DNA of 64,000 nt from Paenibacillus bovis. Lineage in GTDB: Bacteria > Bacillota > Bacilli > Bacillales > Bacillaceae_C. Shown in pieces: positions 43,726 to 51,766 of this stretch. The notes beneath the pieces were generated by a model. That model ran no database searches and had not been told where the DNA came from. It worked only from the letters and a program-made list of their open reading frames with translations. Position 1 is the first letter of the stretch. Each line of letters starts with the position of its first letter. The stretch spans positions 7,695-71,694 of the forward strand of contig VEFU01000009.1 of NCBI GenBank assembly GCA_007679095.1, read 5' to 3'. The position numbers and the translations under genes were made by a program.

Positions 43726-44541
43726 ATGAGAATTAATCATAATATCCAAGCGTTAAACGCTTATCGAAATCTATCACAAACAATGGCAGCTACATCGAAA
43801 AGCCTAGAAAAGCTATCATCTGGATTACGAATTAATCGCGCAGCAGATGATGCAGCTGGTCTAGCAATCTCTGAAAAAATGCGTTCGCAAATTCGTGGAC
43901 TTAATATGGCAGAGCGCAATGCCCTTGATGCTGTATCACTTATCCAAACGGCAGAAGGCGCATTAAATGAAACTCACTCGATTTTACAAAGAATGCGTGA
44001 ACTGAGTGTTCAAGCTGCAAACGGGACGATGGAAGACGACGATCGCAAATCAATTCAGCTAGAAATTGATCAGTTGGTTGAAGAAGTGGATAGAATAGCA
44101 GAAAAAACCGAGTTTAATGCGAAGTCATTGTTAGACGGGACTAATTCCGCAGGGTTTGTTTTTCAAATTGGAGCAAATAATGGGGATCAACTTACTGTTG
44201 ATATTGGAAAAATGGATAGTGCTAGTATTGGAATAGGCTCAGTAGATATATCTACTGTAGCGGGTGCAAACAATGCCTTGACAGCAATTGATAGTGCTAT
44301 TGCTGCTGTTTCTGAACAACGTGCAAAACTCGGAGCATACCAAAACCGCCTTGAGCACACTGTTACAAACTTACAAACAGCAAATGAAAACTTAACAGCT
44401 GCTGAATCACGTATTCGCGACCTTGATATGGCGCTAGAAATGTCCAACTTCACGAAGAGTAATATCTTAAACCAAGCAGGACAAGCGATGCTAGCTCAAG
44501 CAAATCAGTTGCCACAAGGAATATTACAATTACTACAATAA
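43726..44541 (+). CDS. second flagellin
   Basis: 271 aa. Complete flagellin: N-terminal D0/D1 (MRINHNIQALNAYRNLSQTM, SSGLRINRAADDAAGLAISEKMRSQIRGL), short middle, C-terminal D1/D0 (KLGAYQNRLEHTVTNLQTANENLTAAESRIRDLDMALEMSNFTKSNILNQAGQAMLAQANQLPQGILQLLQ). It lacks a long variable D2/D3. Contrast hag: no intron here, and its C-terminus DMALEM differs from MAKEMM. Directly after fliS, from the same SigD promoter. Probably a minor or alternative filament protein. Confidence 0.93.
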   Translation: MRINHNIQALNAYRNLSQTMAATSKSLEKLSSGLRINRAADDAAGLAISEKMRSQIRGLNMAERNALDAVSLIQTAEGALNETHSILQRMRELSVQAANGTMEDDDRKSIQLEIDQLVEEVDRIAEKTEFNAKSLLDGTNSAGFVFQIGANNGDQLTVDIGKMDSASIGIGSVDISTVAGANNALTAIDSAIAAVSEQRAKLGAYQNRLEHTVTNLQTANENLTAAESRIRDLDMALEMSNFTKSNILNQAGQAMLAQANQLPQGILQLLQ

Positions 44542-44548
44542 TGATGTA

Positions 44549-44586
44549 TAGGGGTGACTCTATTTTGACATTGAGCCACCCCTAAA
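44549..44586. terminator. hairpin after the second flagellin
   Basis: AGGGGTG.CTC / GAGC.CACCCCT with a 12-nt loop, but no T run; weak or transcript-stabilising. Confidence 0.5.
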
Positions 44587-44649
44587 TACTTTCTTATCGT
44601 TTTCATGTGATAAAATAAAAAGCAATATTTTAAAGACGGAGTGATCTTC

Positions 44650-45087
44650 ATGGATGTGCGTAGAATTGAAAAAGCCGGAATCAATAATGTGCAACGTAAG
44701 GAACAAGTAGCTACGGATTCCGTTAAGTTTTCCGAAGTGATGGCGAAAGGCCGAGAAAACATTGTTTATGAACGGATGGCACAATTACGCATCGAAATTG
44801 AACAGCAAGGCCAGAAACTTGCCAAATCACAAACTATTGAAGATTTTAAAAAGTACAAGCAGCTCGTGAAGTCCTTTATGGAAGACGCTGTCGGCAGTGG
44901 ATTGCAACTGGAAGAACAACGCGGACTTGATTGGCGTGGACGTACAAAAGTATACAAAATCGTCAAAGAAGTAGATAAGAAATTAATTGATTTGGCAAAT
45001 ACTGTCCTTGACAAAGAGCAAAGAGGTTTAGATATTCTGGCACTCGTAGGCGAAATCCAAGGATTACTGATCAATATTTACGCTTAA
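44650..45087 (+). CDS. yaaR: YaaR family protein (DUF327)
   Basis: 145 aa, start at the ATG at 44650 (MDVRRIEK) after GGAGTGATCTTC. All-alpha DUF327: VKFSEVMAKGRE, LRIEIEQQGQKLAKSQTIEDFKKYKQLVKSFMEDAV, QRGLDWRGRTKVYKIVKEVDKKLIDLANTVLDKEQRGLDILALVGEIQGLLINIYA. In B. subtilis yaaR is far from the flagellar genes; here it sits between a flagellin and flgN, hinting at a flagellar or secretion role. Confidence 0.88.
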   Translation: MDVRRIEKAGINNVQRKEQVATDSVKFSEVMAKGRENIVYERMAQLRIEIEQQGQKLAKSQTIEDFKKYKQLVKSFMEDAVGSGLQLEEQRGLDWRGRTKVYKIVKEVDKKLIDLANTVLDKEQRGLDILALVGEIQGLLINIYA

Positions 45088-45110
45088 TATTAAGCTGATT
45101 TTGTCGATAT
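45084..45110 (+). promoter_or_regulatory. SigD-like promoter of flgN-flgK-flgL
   Basis: TTAA-N15-GTCGATAT: -10 at 45103-45110, GCCGATAT with one change; -35 one base off TAAA. It overlaps the yaaR stop. Confidence 0.7.
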
Positions 45111-45132
45111 AAAAATATAGGAGGGTCATAGG

Positions 45133-45618
45133 ATGACGACCCAAACATTAATTACAGCAATGCAAAAATTGCTCGAGTTACACAAAGAGCTTTTACAAAC
45201 AGCTAATGAAAAAACTGCTGCTTTGAAAAACAATGATGTCGAAGAGCTAACAAAAATTCTTCGTACAGAGCAAAAAATAGCAGCAAGTATTCAAATTACG
45301 AATAATAAACGTCAGCAAGTAGCTGAAGTTTTAGCAAAAGGCAATAAAGACGTAACGATATCAGATATTATTGCGATGCTTGAAGGAGCGGAGCAGGAAG
45401 AGTTACAGCAGCTACAAGAAGAGTTAGGAGCTGTTCTTGCGCAACTGAAAGATGTAAATGAACTTAACCAACAGCTGCTAAAACTCTCACTACAATTTAT
45501 TCACTTAAACCTCGATTTAATGGCACCTGAGCTAGACAATGCCAATTATACAAAAACAAGAAACGAAGCAAATGATCATCCAAGTCCAGGAAAATCAATA
45601 TTCGATTCTAAGGCTTAA
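45133..45618 (+). CDS. flgN: flagellar chaperone FlgN
   Basis: 161 aa. Alpha-helical chaperone for the hook-filament proteins FlgK and FlgL: LITAMQKLLELHKELLQTANEKTAALKNNDVEELTKILRTEQKIAASIQ, QLLKLSLQFIHLNLDLMAPEL. Positioned directly before flgK, GAGGG RBS. Equivalent to B. subtilis yvyG. Confidence 0.88.
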   Translation: MTTQTLITAMQKLLELHKELLQTANEKTAALKNNDVEELTKILRTEQKIAASIQITNNKRQQVAEVLAKGNKDVTISDIIAMLEGAEQEELQQLQEELGAVLAQLKDVNELNQQLLKLSLQFIHLNLDLMAPELDNANYTKTRNEANDHPSPGKSIFDSKA

Positions 45619-45636
45619 CAGAAGGGAGGAAACAAG

Positions 45637-47121
45637 ATGCGTTCTACATTTATGGGATTAGAAACAGCGAAACGTGGGATGTACACACAGCAAAGTGCCA
45701 TCCATGTAACAGGTCATAATATCGCTAATAAAAATACGCCTGGATATTCAAGACAACGTGTGCACTTTAAACAAAGTGAACCATATCCAGCGGCATCCAT
45801 GAACCGACCACAAATTCCAGGACAAGTAGGAACAGGGGTTCATGGAGGAATCATCGAACGCATTCGCGATTCCTTTGTAGATGAACAGTTTCGCGGTGAA
45901 AATACGAAGCTTGGCTACTATGAATCAATGGCAAGCTCGATTTCAAAAATGGAAGACATTATGAACGAACCAAGTGATGTCGGCTTAGCAAAAGCGATGG
46001 CACAATTTTGGCAATCACTTCAGAGCTTAAGTACGAATCCAGAAAATGAAGGTTCAAGACGAGTTGTAATCCAACGTGCAACATCTGTCGCAGAAACGTT
46101 CAACTATTTACATGATTCCTTAACTACAATCAAAAATGATACGAAAAAAGAGTTAGATATAACAGTAAATGAAATCAATGCCCTTGCTACGGATATTGCA
46201 GCGATTAATAAGCAAATCAGTGAAATTGAGCCACATGGATATTTACCAAATGATTTATATGATGAAAGAGATAGATTGATAGACCAATTATCTAAGCTCG
46301 TTCCAATTGAATCAGAAAGTGTCCAATATGGCGGTAACTCGTTATCGATTGCAGAAGGTGGTCGTACCATTTCGATTACACTCAATGGTGCAAAAGTGCG
46401 ACTTGTTAATGATACCGAAACAAATAAGCTAGAATGGGATAATACGAAGGAACATTTATATTTAAATAATAGAGAAGTCTCCTTTGATAGTTTAGGTGAA
46501 GGGAAAGGAAAGTTAGCTGCCTTATTCCATGCCCATGATGTCGATTATCCAGACATGCTTAAAGACTTAGATAAGTATGCATATACATTTGCGCAAGTGT
46601 TCAATGAAGTGCATTCTCAAGGACTTGATTTAAATGGGGATGCTGGACAGGCTCTATTTGATGTCGGTGCTTTACAAGGAGCGGCTGGTAGAATGAATGT
46701 CATCATTACAGACCCAGCAAAAATTGCCGCTGCATTACAAGGAACGGAAAGCGGGAACGGTGGTAACGCACTGAATCTAGCAAAAATAAAAGATGCTGTA
46801 ATTTCAGAAGGTGTTATTGAAGGTTTAGAAAACTTACCGCCACTCGAAATTAGATCAGGTACAATGCAATCGTTCTATGAAGGGGTAATCGGTTCTATGG
46901 CGGTAAAGGGGCAACATGCGAACCGTCTCCTATATAATACAAATGTTTTAGTAGATTCTGTAAGTCAAACTCGCAGTTCGATTAGTGAAGTGTCACTCGA
47001 TGAAGAATTCTCGAATTTAATTCAGTATCAGCATGCATACTCCGCATCTGCACGAATGATTTCAGTCATTGATGAGATGCTAGAGAAAATTATTAACGGC
47101 ATGGGAATTGCCGGTAGATAA
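45637..47121 (+). CDS. flgK: hook-filament junction protein FlgK (HAP1)
   Basis: 494 aa. Flagellar-rod N-terminus MRSTFMGLETAKRGMYTQQSAIHVTGHNIANKNTPGYSRQRV (the ANVNTPGYSRQ-type motif), long middle, and C-terminal heptad helix EVSLDEEFSNLIQYQHAYSASARMISVIDEMLEKIINGMG. First hook-associated protein. GGAGG RBS; 18 bp after flgN. Confidence 0.95.
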   Translation: MRSTFMGLETAKRGMYTQQSAIHVTGHNIANKNTPGYSRQRVHFKQSEPYPAASMNRPQIPGQVGTGVHGGIIERIRDSFVDEQFRGENTKLGYYESMASSISKMEDIMNEPSDVGLAKAMAQFWQSLQSLSTNPENEGSRRVVIQRATSVAETFNYLHDSLTTIKNDTKKELDITVNEINALATDIAAINKQISEIEPHGYLPNDLYDERDRLIDQLSKLVPIESESVQYGGNSLSIAEGGRTISITLNGAKVRLVNDTETNKLEWDNTKEHLYLNNREVSFDSLGEGKGKLAALFHAHDVDYPDMLKDLDKYAYTFAQVFNEVHSQGLDLNGDAGQALFDVGALQGAAGRMNVIITDPAKIAAALQGTESGNGGNALNLAKIKDAVISEGVIEGLENLPPLEIRSGTMQSFYEGVIGSMAVKGQHANRLLYNTNVLVDSVSQTRSSISEVSLDEEFSNLIQYQHAYSASARMISVIDEMLEKIINGMGIAGR

Positions 47122-47134
47122 GAAGGTGTAACAA

Positions 47135-48010
47135 ATGCGCGTAACAGATAGCATGATTGCTAGAAGTGTCATGAATAATATTAATCAAAGCTACGGGCGC
47201 CTTGATCGCTTGTTTGAGCAAGTACAAACACAGAAAAAGATCTCTCGTCCATCTGATGATCCAGTTGTTGCGATGAAGGGAATGTTTTATCGGACTAACG
47301 TGATTGAAGTGGAGCAGTTCAAGCAAAACTTCTCCGAAGCACGTAACTGGGTGGAAACAACTGATTCTGCGATTGGAGAAGCGACTCAAGTAATGGCGCG
47401 TATTCGTGAATTAACGGTGCAAGCAAGTAATGAAACATATGATGCTTCTCAGCTCGAAGCAGTTGCGGAAGAGGTTGCACAGTTAAAAGACCATTTAAAA
47501 ACAATTGCTAACTCCAAAGTGGGAGATAAGTATATTTTTAATGGAACAAATACATTAAACCCACCAATTGATGAAGCTGGAAATGTTGCATTTGGAACGG
47601 ATAATGTAGAATATGAGCTTGCGAAAGGCATTATGGTCTCTGTTAATATGCAGGGAGCGAATGTATTTGGAGCTGGAGGTAGTGTATTTGCGGTACTTGA
47701 TCAACTAGAATCTTCCTTACGTGCCGGTGATACGAAAGCTATCGGTGATGTGTTAGATGATCTTGATGAAAGTGCTGATAATATGATTTCCGCACGAGCA
47801 GAGCTTGGTGCACGTACAAACCGCCTGGATTTCATGGAACAACGGATTGATAACCAAGAAATTATTGCAAAACGGATTATGTCTGATAATGAAGACGTAG
47901 AGTTCGAAAAAGTATTGATGGAATTTAAAGCCCAAGAAGCTGTCCATCGTGCAGCAATGTCCGTCGGTGCTCGTATTATTCAACCGACATTAATGGACTT
48001 TTTAAGATAA
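47135..48010 (+). CDS. flgL: hook-filament junction protein FlgL (HAP3)
   Basis: 291 aa. Flagellin-like: RVTDSMIARSVMNNINQSYGRLDRLFEQVQTQKKISRPSDDPVVAMKGM at the N-terminus, SARAELGARTNRLDFMEQRIDNQEIIAKRIMSDNEDVEFEKVLMEFKAQEAVHRAAMSVGARIIQPTLMDFLR at the C-terminus. Follows flgK by 13 bp. Confidence 0.95.
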   Translation: MRVTDSMIARSVMNNINQSYGRLDRLFEQVQTQKKISRPSDDPVVAMKGMFYRTNVIEVEQFKQNFSEARNWVETTDSAIGEATQVMARIRELTVQASNETYDASQLEAVAEEVAQLKDHLKTIANSKVGDKYIFNGTNTLNPPIDEAGNVAFGTDNVEYELAKGIMVSVNMQGANVFGAGGSVFAVLDQLESSLRAGDTKAIGDVLDDLDESADNMISARAELGARTNRLDFMEQRIDNQEIIAKRIMSDNEDVEFEKVLMEFKAQEAVHRAAMSVGARIIQPTLMDFLR

Positions 48011-48023
48011 AGTGAAACTTCAA

Positions 48024-48050
48024 TCAGTGGACGTTCCTTGCCACTGATTG
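48024..48050 (+). terminator. hairpin after flgL
   Basis: AATCAGTGG / CCACTGATT with a 9-nt loop, followed by GTTAGTTG; moderate T content, so a processing or weak termination site. Confidence 0.55.
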
Positions 48051-48068
48051 TTAGTTGAACGAATCGGG

Positions 48069-48149
48069 CATTTACTGGCAGTTAATCTCTCATTTCTAAT
48101 TCTCTACTTATTGAATACATTAATCAGGAGATTTTACTGCCAGTTAATG
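48069..48149. repeat. 81-bp long inverted repeat upstream of yviE
   Basis: Left arm at 48069-48089 (core TACTGGCAGTTAATCTC) and right arm at 48128-48149 (core GAGATTTTACTGCCAGTTAA) are imperfect reverse complements (about 20 of 22 positions). Ends match as GCATT ... AATGC. MITE-like or an RNA leader stem. Confidence 0.65.
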
Positions 48150-48163
48150 CGGGATAGAATATT

Positions 48164-48198
48164 AGGGTCTACCTCTTAAAGAGGTTTGACCCTTTTTT
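48164..48198 (+). terminator. terminator directly in front of yviE RBS
   Basis: GGGTC-CCTCTT / AGAGG-GACCC stem, then six T (48193-48198). The yviE RBS AGGAGGTGG begins immediately after. Confidence 0.85.
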
Positions 48199-48213
48199 AG
48201 GAGGTGGAAGCAA

Positions 48214-48768
48214 ATGCAAATTCCGCAAATTCGTATGCAATCTCAATATGCGAAAATCGCAATCAATACGACACCAGCGAGACAATCCATTCAACAACCG
48301 CAAGCAGAGATGCATATATCGCAACCAAAAGCAGAAATGAGGATTAAACAAAATCCTGGGAGATTGACAATTGACCAAACACAAGCTTGGGAAGAACTAG
48401 GATTAAAGAGTATGAAATCATTTACGCGGGATAATACTCAAAAGGCATACAAAAAAGCAAGTGAAGCAATCTCCAAAATTGTAACCGATGGAAATGAAAT
48501 GTTGAATTTTCATAATGGAGTTAATGCATACGCAGAACAAGCGAGACGTCATGCAAATCCACCTCCACCAGATGTCAATATAAAATATATCCCATCGCCT
48601 TTTTCTGTAAAAGTACATTACCAACGTGGTAAAGTAGATATAAATGTACAAACAAGACAACCTATAATCGATGCACAGGCACGTAAGCCAATCATCTCCT
48701 ATCATCCAGGTGATGTTCACGTATCATTACAACAGAAAAACAGCTTACATATTGATTTTGTAAAATAA
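48214..48768 (+). CDS. yviE: YviE/DUF6470 family flagellar-region protein
   Basis: 184 aa. Matches YviE: MQIPQIRMQSQYAKIAINTTPARQSIQQPQAEMHISQPKAEM, conserved ANPPPPDVNIKYIPSPFSVKVHYQRG, ending KPIISYHPGDVHVSLQQKNSLHIDF. A conserved resident between flgL and fliW; function unknown. Strong AGGAGGTGG RBS. Confidence 0.9.
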   Translation: MQIPQIRMQSQYAKIAINTTPARQSIQQPQAEMHISQPKAEMRIKQNPGRLTIDQTQAWEELGLKSMKSFTRDNTQKAYKKASEAISKIVTDGNEMLNFHNGVNAYAEQARRHANPPPPDVNIKYIPSPFSVKVHYQRGKVDINVQTRQPIIDAQARKPIISYHPGDVHVSLQQKNSLHIDFVK

Positions 48769-48783
48769 GATGGAGTGTGACGA

Positions 48784-49221
48784 ATGAAAATACAAACGAA
48801 ATATCATGGTGAAGTTGAAATTGTGGAAGATACAATCTTAATATTTGAAAAAGGGATTCCAGGGTTCCCAGATGAAAAAAAGTTTACTTTACTACCTTTA
48901 CCAGATTTAACGAATATGTCCGTTATGCAATCTGTGACAACTCCTGCACTTGCGTTAGTAGTTGCAGATCCATATACACTCTTTTCTCCATATGAATTTG
49001 CATTAGATGACAACACAGTAGAAGAACTAGAAATAGCAGGTCCAGAAGATGTAAGTGCACTTGTCATTTTAACAGTACAAGATCCATTTGAAAAAAGTAC
49101 GGCTAATCTACAAGCACCGATCGTGATGAATATGAAAAAGAATAAAGGTAAGCAAGTCATCTTAAACAATGAAAACTACAAAACAAAGCAGCCATTATTT
49201 GGCCAGCCTGTGAAGGGGTGA
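48784..49221 (+). CDS. fliW: flagellar assembly factor FliW
   Basis: 145 aa. Beta-barrel protein that binds CsrA and flagellin: [64 protein letters not shown]. When flagellin leaves the cell FliW is free to sequester CsrA. Overlaps in operon with csrA (5-bp gap). Confidence 0.95.
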   Translation: MKIQTKYHGEVEIVEDTILIFEKGIPGFPDEKKFTLLPLPDLTNMSVMQSVTTPALALVVADPYTLFSPYEFALDDNTVEELEIAGPEDVSALVILTVQDPFEKSTANLQAPIVMNMKKNKGKQVILNNENYKTKQPLFGQPVKG

Positions 49222-49225
49222 TGAC

Positions 49226-49453
49226 ATGCTCGTACTGACAAGGAAAAAAGGCGAATCCATTCAAATCGGCAACGACATCGAAATCACCATCGCAGCCATC
49301 AAAGGCGATCAAGTAAAAATCGGGATCAACGCCCCAAAGAATGTGGAGATTCATCGGAAAGAAGTATGGATGGAGATACAGAGTGAGAATACAGCGGCAT
49401 CTGCTGAAGTAAGTGATTTATTTGGAATATTGGCAAAGGCTAAGAAGGCGTAA
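49226..49453 (+). CDS. csrA: carbon storage regulator CsrA
   Basis: 75 aa. RNA-binding dimer: [45 protein letters not shown]-terminal extension [23 protein letters not shown] is the FliW-binding type found in Bacillus. Translational repressor of hag; its target site is visible at 49612-49645. Confidence 0.95.
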   Translation: MLVLTRKKGESIQIGNDIEITIAAIKGDQVKIGINAPKNVEIHRKEVWMEIQSENTAASAEVSDLFGILAKAKKA

Positions 49454-49480
49454 AGGCCAAAGTAAAGAAGCTTTGGCTTT
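49454..49480 (+). terminator. csrA terminator
   Basis: AGGCCAAAG / CTTTGGCTTTTATTCC, 8-nt loop. Confidence 0.8.
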
Positions 49481-49527
49481 TATTCCTTTTTCTTTTTCTA
49501 TAAAAGGAAATTTTTATCGAAATCTAT

Positions 49528-49553
49528 TAAATAAAATCGAACCATGACGATAT
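49528..49553 (+). promoter_or_regulatory. SigD promoter of hag
   Basis: TAAA (49528-49531) - 14 nt - GACGATAT (49546-49553), giving a leader of about 95 nt. Confidence 0.8.
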
Positions 49554-49611
49554 AACTATTGAAGCGAATAAAGAAGGGCGGCCGACCTTTAATATCCGCA
49601 CAAATAAACAC

Positions 49612-49645
49612 CATCTACATGGAAGTAGATGACACATTCAAGGAG
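49612..49645 (+). promoter_or_regulatory. CsrA-binding sites in hag leader
   Basis: Perfect 7-bp hairpin CATCTAC / GTAGATG with GGA in the loop (ATGGAA) at 49612-49631, the standard high-affinity CsrA site, and a second GGA in the SD CAAGGAGGAA at 49639-49648. This is the two-site arrangement of B. subtilis hag. Confidence 0.85.
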
Positions 49646-49654
49646 GAAAAATAA

Positions 49655-50890
49655 ATGATTATTAATCACAATATTGCTGCATTGAACACGCACCGTCAAT
49701 TAGGTGCAGCAACAAGTGCACAAAGCAAATCAATGGAGAAATTAGCTTCAGGTATGCGTATTAATAAGGCTGGTGATGATGCAGCTGGTCTAGCAATTTC
49801 TGAAAAAATGCGTGGCCAAATTCGCGGGTTGGATATGGCAGCTAAAAATGCGCAAGATGGTATCTCCCTTATTCAAACAGCTGAAGGCGCATTGAATGAA
49901 ACTCATTCTATACTACAACGTATGCGCGAACTTGCTGTACAATCTGCTAACGACACAAATACAGATTCAGATCGTGGAGAACTTCAAAAGGAATTAAATG
50001 AACTTATTGATGAAATTGATAGAATTGCTGGAAATACTGAGTTCAATACCCAAAATTTGCTAGGTGCTAAAGATGCTAGTGGTGCTTTTACAGGTGCTGC
50101 ACAGACATTTACATTCCACATTGGTGCTAATTCTGGACAAAATATTGAACTTGAAATTGAATCAATGGATGCCGCAAGATTGGGGAATTCTGGAACAAAA
50201 ATTAATTCATTAAAGGTTACTGGAAATAGTGGTGGAATTTCAACGCAATCTGGTGCTGATGATGCAATTACTGTTATAAATGATGCTATTGAACAAGTTT
50301 CTTCTGAAAGATCTAAATTAGGTGCATATCAAAATCGCTTAGAGCACACAATTAATAATTTAGGCACAGCATCTGAAAACCTAACAGCAGCAGAATCACG
50401 TATTCGTGACGTGGATTATACTGAAGCCGCCTAGTGGTGAATGTACAGTCGTCCTGACTGGTAACGGTCAGTGATAATTATCGGGTGAATTGCTGGAAAA
50501 CCTTTAGAGCTTTCTTCCCCACAACGGAGCTGGAAACAGCAAACGTGATGGGTAGAAAAGAAGAAAGATTAGGCAATCAGCAGCCAAGTTCCTGTCTCGA
50601 AAGAGTGGAAAAGGTTCAACGACTAGGATATACCATCTAAAGCCAAGGTTATGATGATGAAATCCGTAGGTGAGACAATGTCCATCAACATTGTGAATCC
50701 GAAGTGCCCGACCCCTACTAGAAAGCTAGAGGGTGAAGATATAGTCTAGTCATTTACGAAAGTAAATGTTCGCACGATGGCGAAAGAAATGATGGAACAA
50801 ACGAAGAATTCTATTTTATCTCAAGCAGCACAAGCAATGCTTGCTCAAGCAAATCAAGCTCCTCAAGGAGTATTGCAACTTCTTCGATAA
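49655..50890 (+). CDS. hag: major flagellin Hag, gene split by an intron
   Basis: Exon 1 is 49655-50416 (254 codons), exon 2 is 50777-50890 (37 codons plus stop); joined protein 291 aa. Exon 1: MIINHNIAALNTHRQLGAAT through ESRIRDVD; exon 2: MAKEMMEQTKNSILSQAAQA and MLAQANQAPQGVLQLLR. RDVD-MAKEMM is the standard Bacillus flagellin sequence, so removal of 360 nt restores it exactly. Unspliced RNA would give YTEAA and a stop, losing the C-terminal D0 helix. Two different flagellins, a Maf glycosyltransferase and nonulosonate genes are close by. SigD promoter; CsrA/FliW control. Confidence 0.9.
50417..50776 (+). ncRNA. group I self-splicing intron in hag, 360 nt, no ORF
   Basis: Seen: 5' exon ends in U (50416) and the intron ends in G (50776), as required. 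IGS GUCC (50451-50454) pairs with exon GGAU, with the U-G wobble at the splice site; ACUG/CAGU extends P1. P2 CTGAC/GTCAG follows. Conserved P-element GGTGAATTGCTGG (50484-50496), Q-element AATCAGCAGCCAAG (50575-50588), R-element GTTCAACGACTA (50614-50625) and S-element AAGATATAGTCT (50736-50747); P7 GACTA/TAGTC is visible. Exact removal restores the reading frame. Similar introns in flagellin genes of thermophilic bacilli have been reported. No homing endonuclease inside, so not self-mobile. Confidence 0.88.
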
Positions 50891-50899
50891 CTATATATA

Positions 50900-50932
50900 A
50901 ACACGGCCAAAGTATTGGCCGTGTTTTATTAA
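50900..50932 (+). terminator. hag terminator
   Basis: Perfect stem AACACGGCCAA / TTGGCCGTGTT, then TTATTAATAAA. Confidence 0.92.
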
Positions 50933-51087
50933 TAAATATCGGTAATTCAACTTTGTGTACATTGTTAAGATATAAAACAAAGAAGTAATTTGTGGAAAAA
51001 CTGAAAAGATAAAGCGTATATAAACAAATATAGTAAGATTTCCATTTCATCATAAATAGTAATCCTCAATATATCCTTAATAGCCCC

Positions 51088-51114
51088 TAAAAAACTTGTG
51101 AATTTTGTCGATAT
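51088..51114 (+). promoter_or_regulatory. SigD promoter of the flagellin-glycosylation operon
   Basis: TAAA (51088-51091) - 15 nt - GTCGATAT (51107-51114), one change from consensus. It is 50 bp before the first gene. Confidence 0.85.
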
Positions 51115-51163
51115 TATATATGACTATCTTTACTTATAATAAAATGACGGAGGAATCCGCTTT

Positions 51164-51766
51164 ATGAAGCTTATTTTCAAAGATGAAGTTATACAGTTTG
51201 ATACACAACCGACAGTAGAAGTTATGTTAAATAAAATTAATCAATTATTAGATAATCATTATTATTTCAGCCATCTTATTGTAGATGATAAAGAAGTATT
51301 TGATGATCCTGAACGATACTTACAGGATTATTTAAGTGGAATTAGAGAAATAGAAATTGTTGCAAAAACGGTCAAGCAGTTTATTAACGATCTATTATTA
51401 TCTGCTAAAGAGTATATCAGAAGAGCAAAACCTGAAATAGACTCACTTTCTGATGAATTTTATCAAAATCCAACACATGAAAGCTGGCATAAGTTTACCC
51501 AACTATTAGAAGGGATTCAGTGGATAAATCAGGTAATCCAAACAATTGATACGACAAAAGAGAAACCAAAAAATTGGATGAATTATATAGATCTCATCAG
51601 TACTTTAGATTCAGAACTGAAAAATATGGAAGAGGCTATCGAGAATAGTGACAGTGTGCTAATTGCCGATTTAATTAAATATGAAATTCTTTCAATTATA
51701 GAATCACTTGGAAGTGAAATTCAATCAACAATTGATACAGAGGGTTACCATCATGATCTTAATTAA
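51164..51766 (+). CDS. unknown protein heading the Maf operon
   Basis: 200 aa, soluble, acidic, no signal peptide. N-terminus about 1-65 is alpha/beta (MKLIFKDEVIQFDTQPTVEVMLNKINQLLD), the rest helical (FINDLLLSAKEYIRRAKPEIDSLSDEFYQ; LDSELKNMEEAIEN). Not recognised. RBS GGAGG. It overlaps the Maf gene by 14 bp and lies just behind the SigD promoter, so a partner of the glycosyltransferase or a flagellar chaperone is plausible. Confidence 0.75.
   Translation: MKLIFKDEVIQFDTQPTVEVMLNKINQLLDNHYYFSHLIVDDKEVFDDPERYLQDYLSGIREIEIVAKTVKQFINDLLLSAKEYIRRAKPEIDSLSDEFYQNPTHESWHKFTQLLEGIQWINQVIQTIDTTKEKPKNWMNYIDLISTLDSELKNMEEAIENSDSVLIADLIKYEILSIIESLGSEIQSTIDTEGYHHDLN

Noticed and set aside
49655-50434. 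Flagellin as a truncated pseudogene ending at 50434
   Set aside because: The missing C-terminus is intact at 50777-50890 in a joinable frame and the gap has group I intron features.
50417-50776. Group II intron
   Set aside because: No domain V-like sequence or GUGYG/AY borders; P/Q/R/S and U...G borders point to group I.
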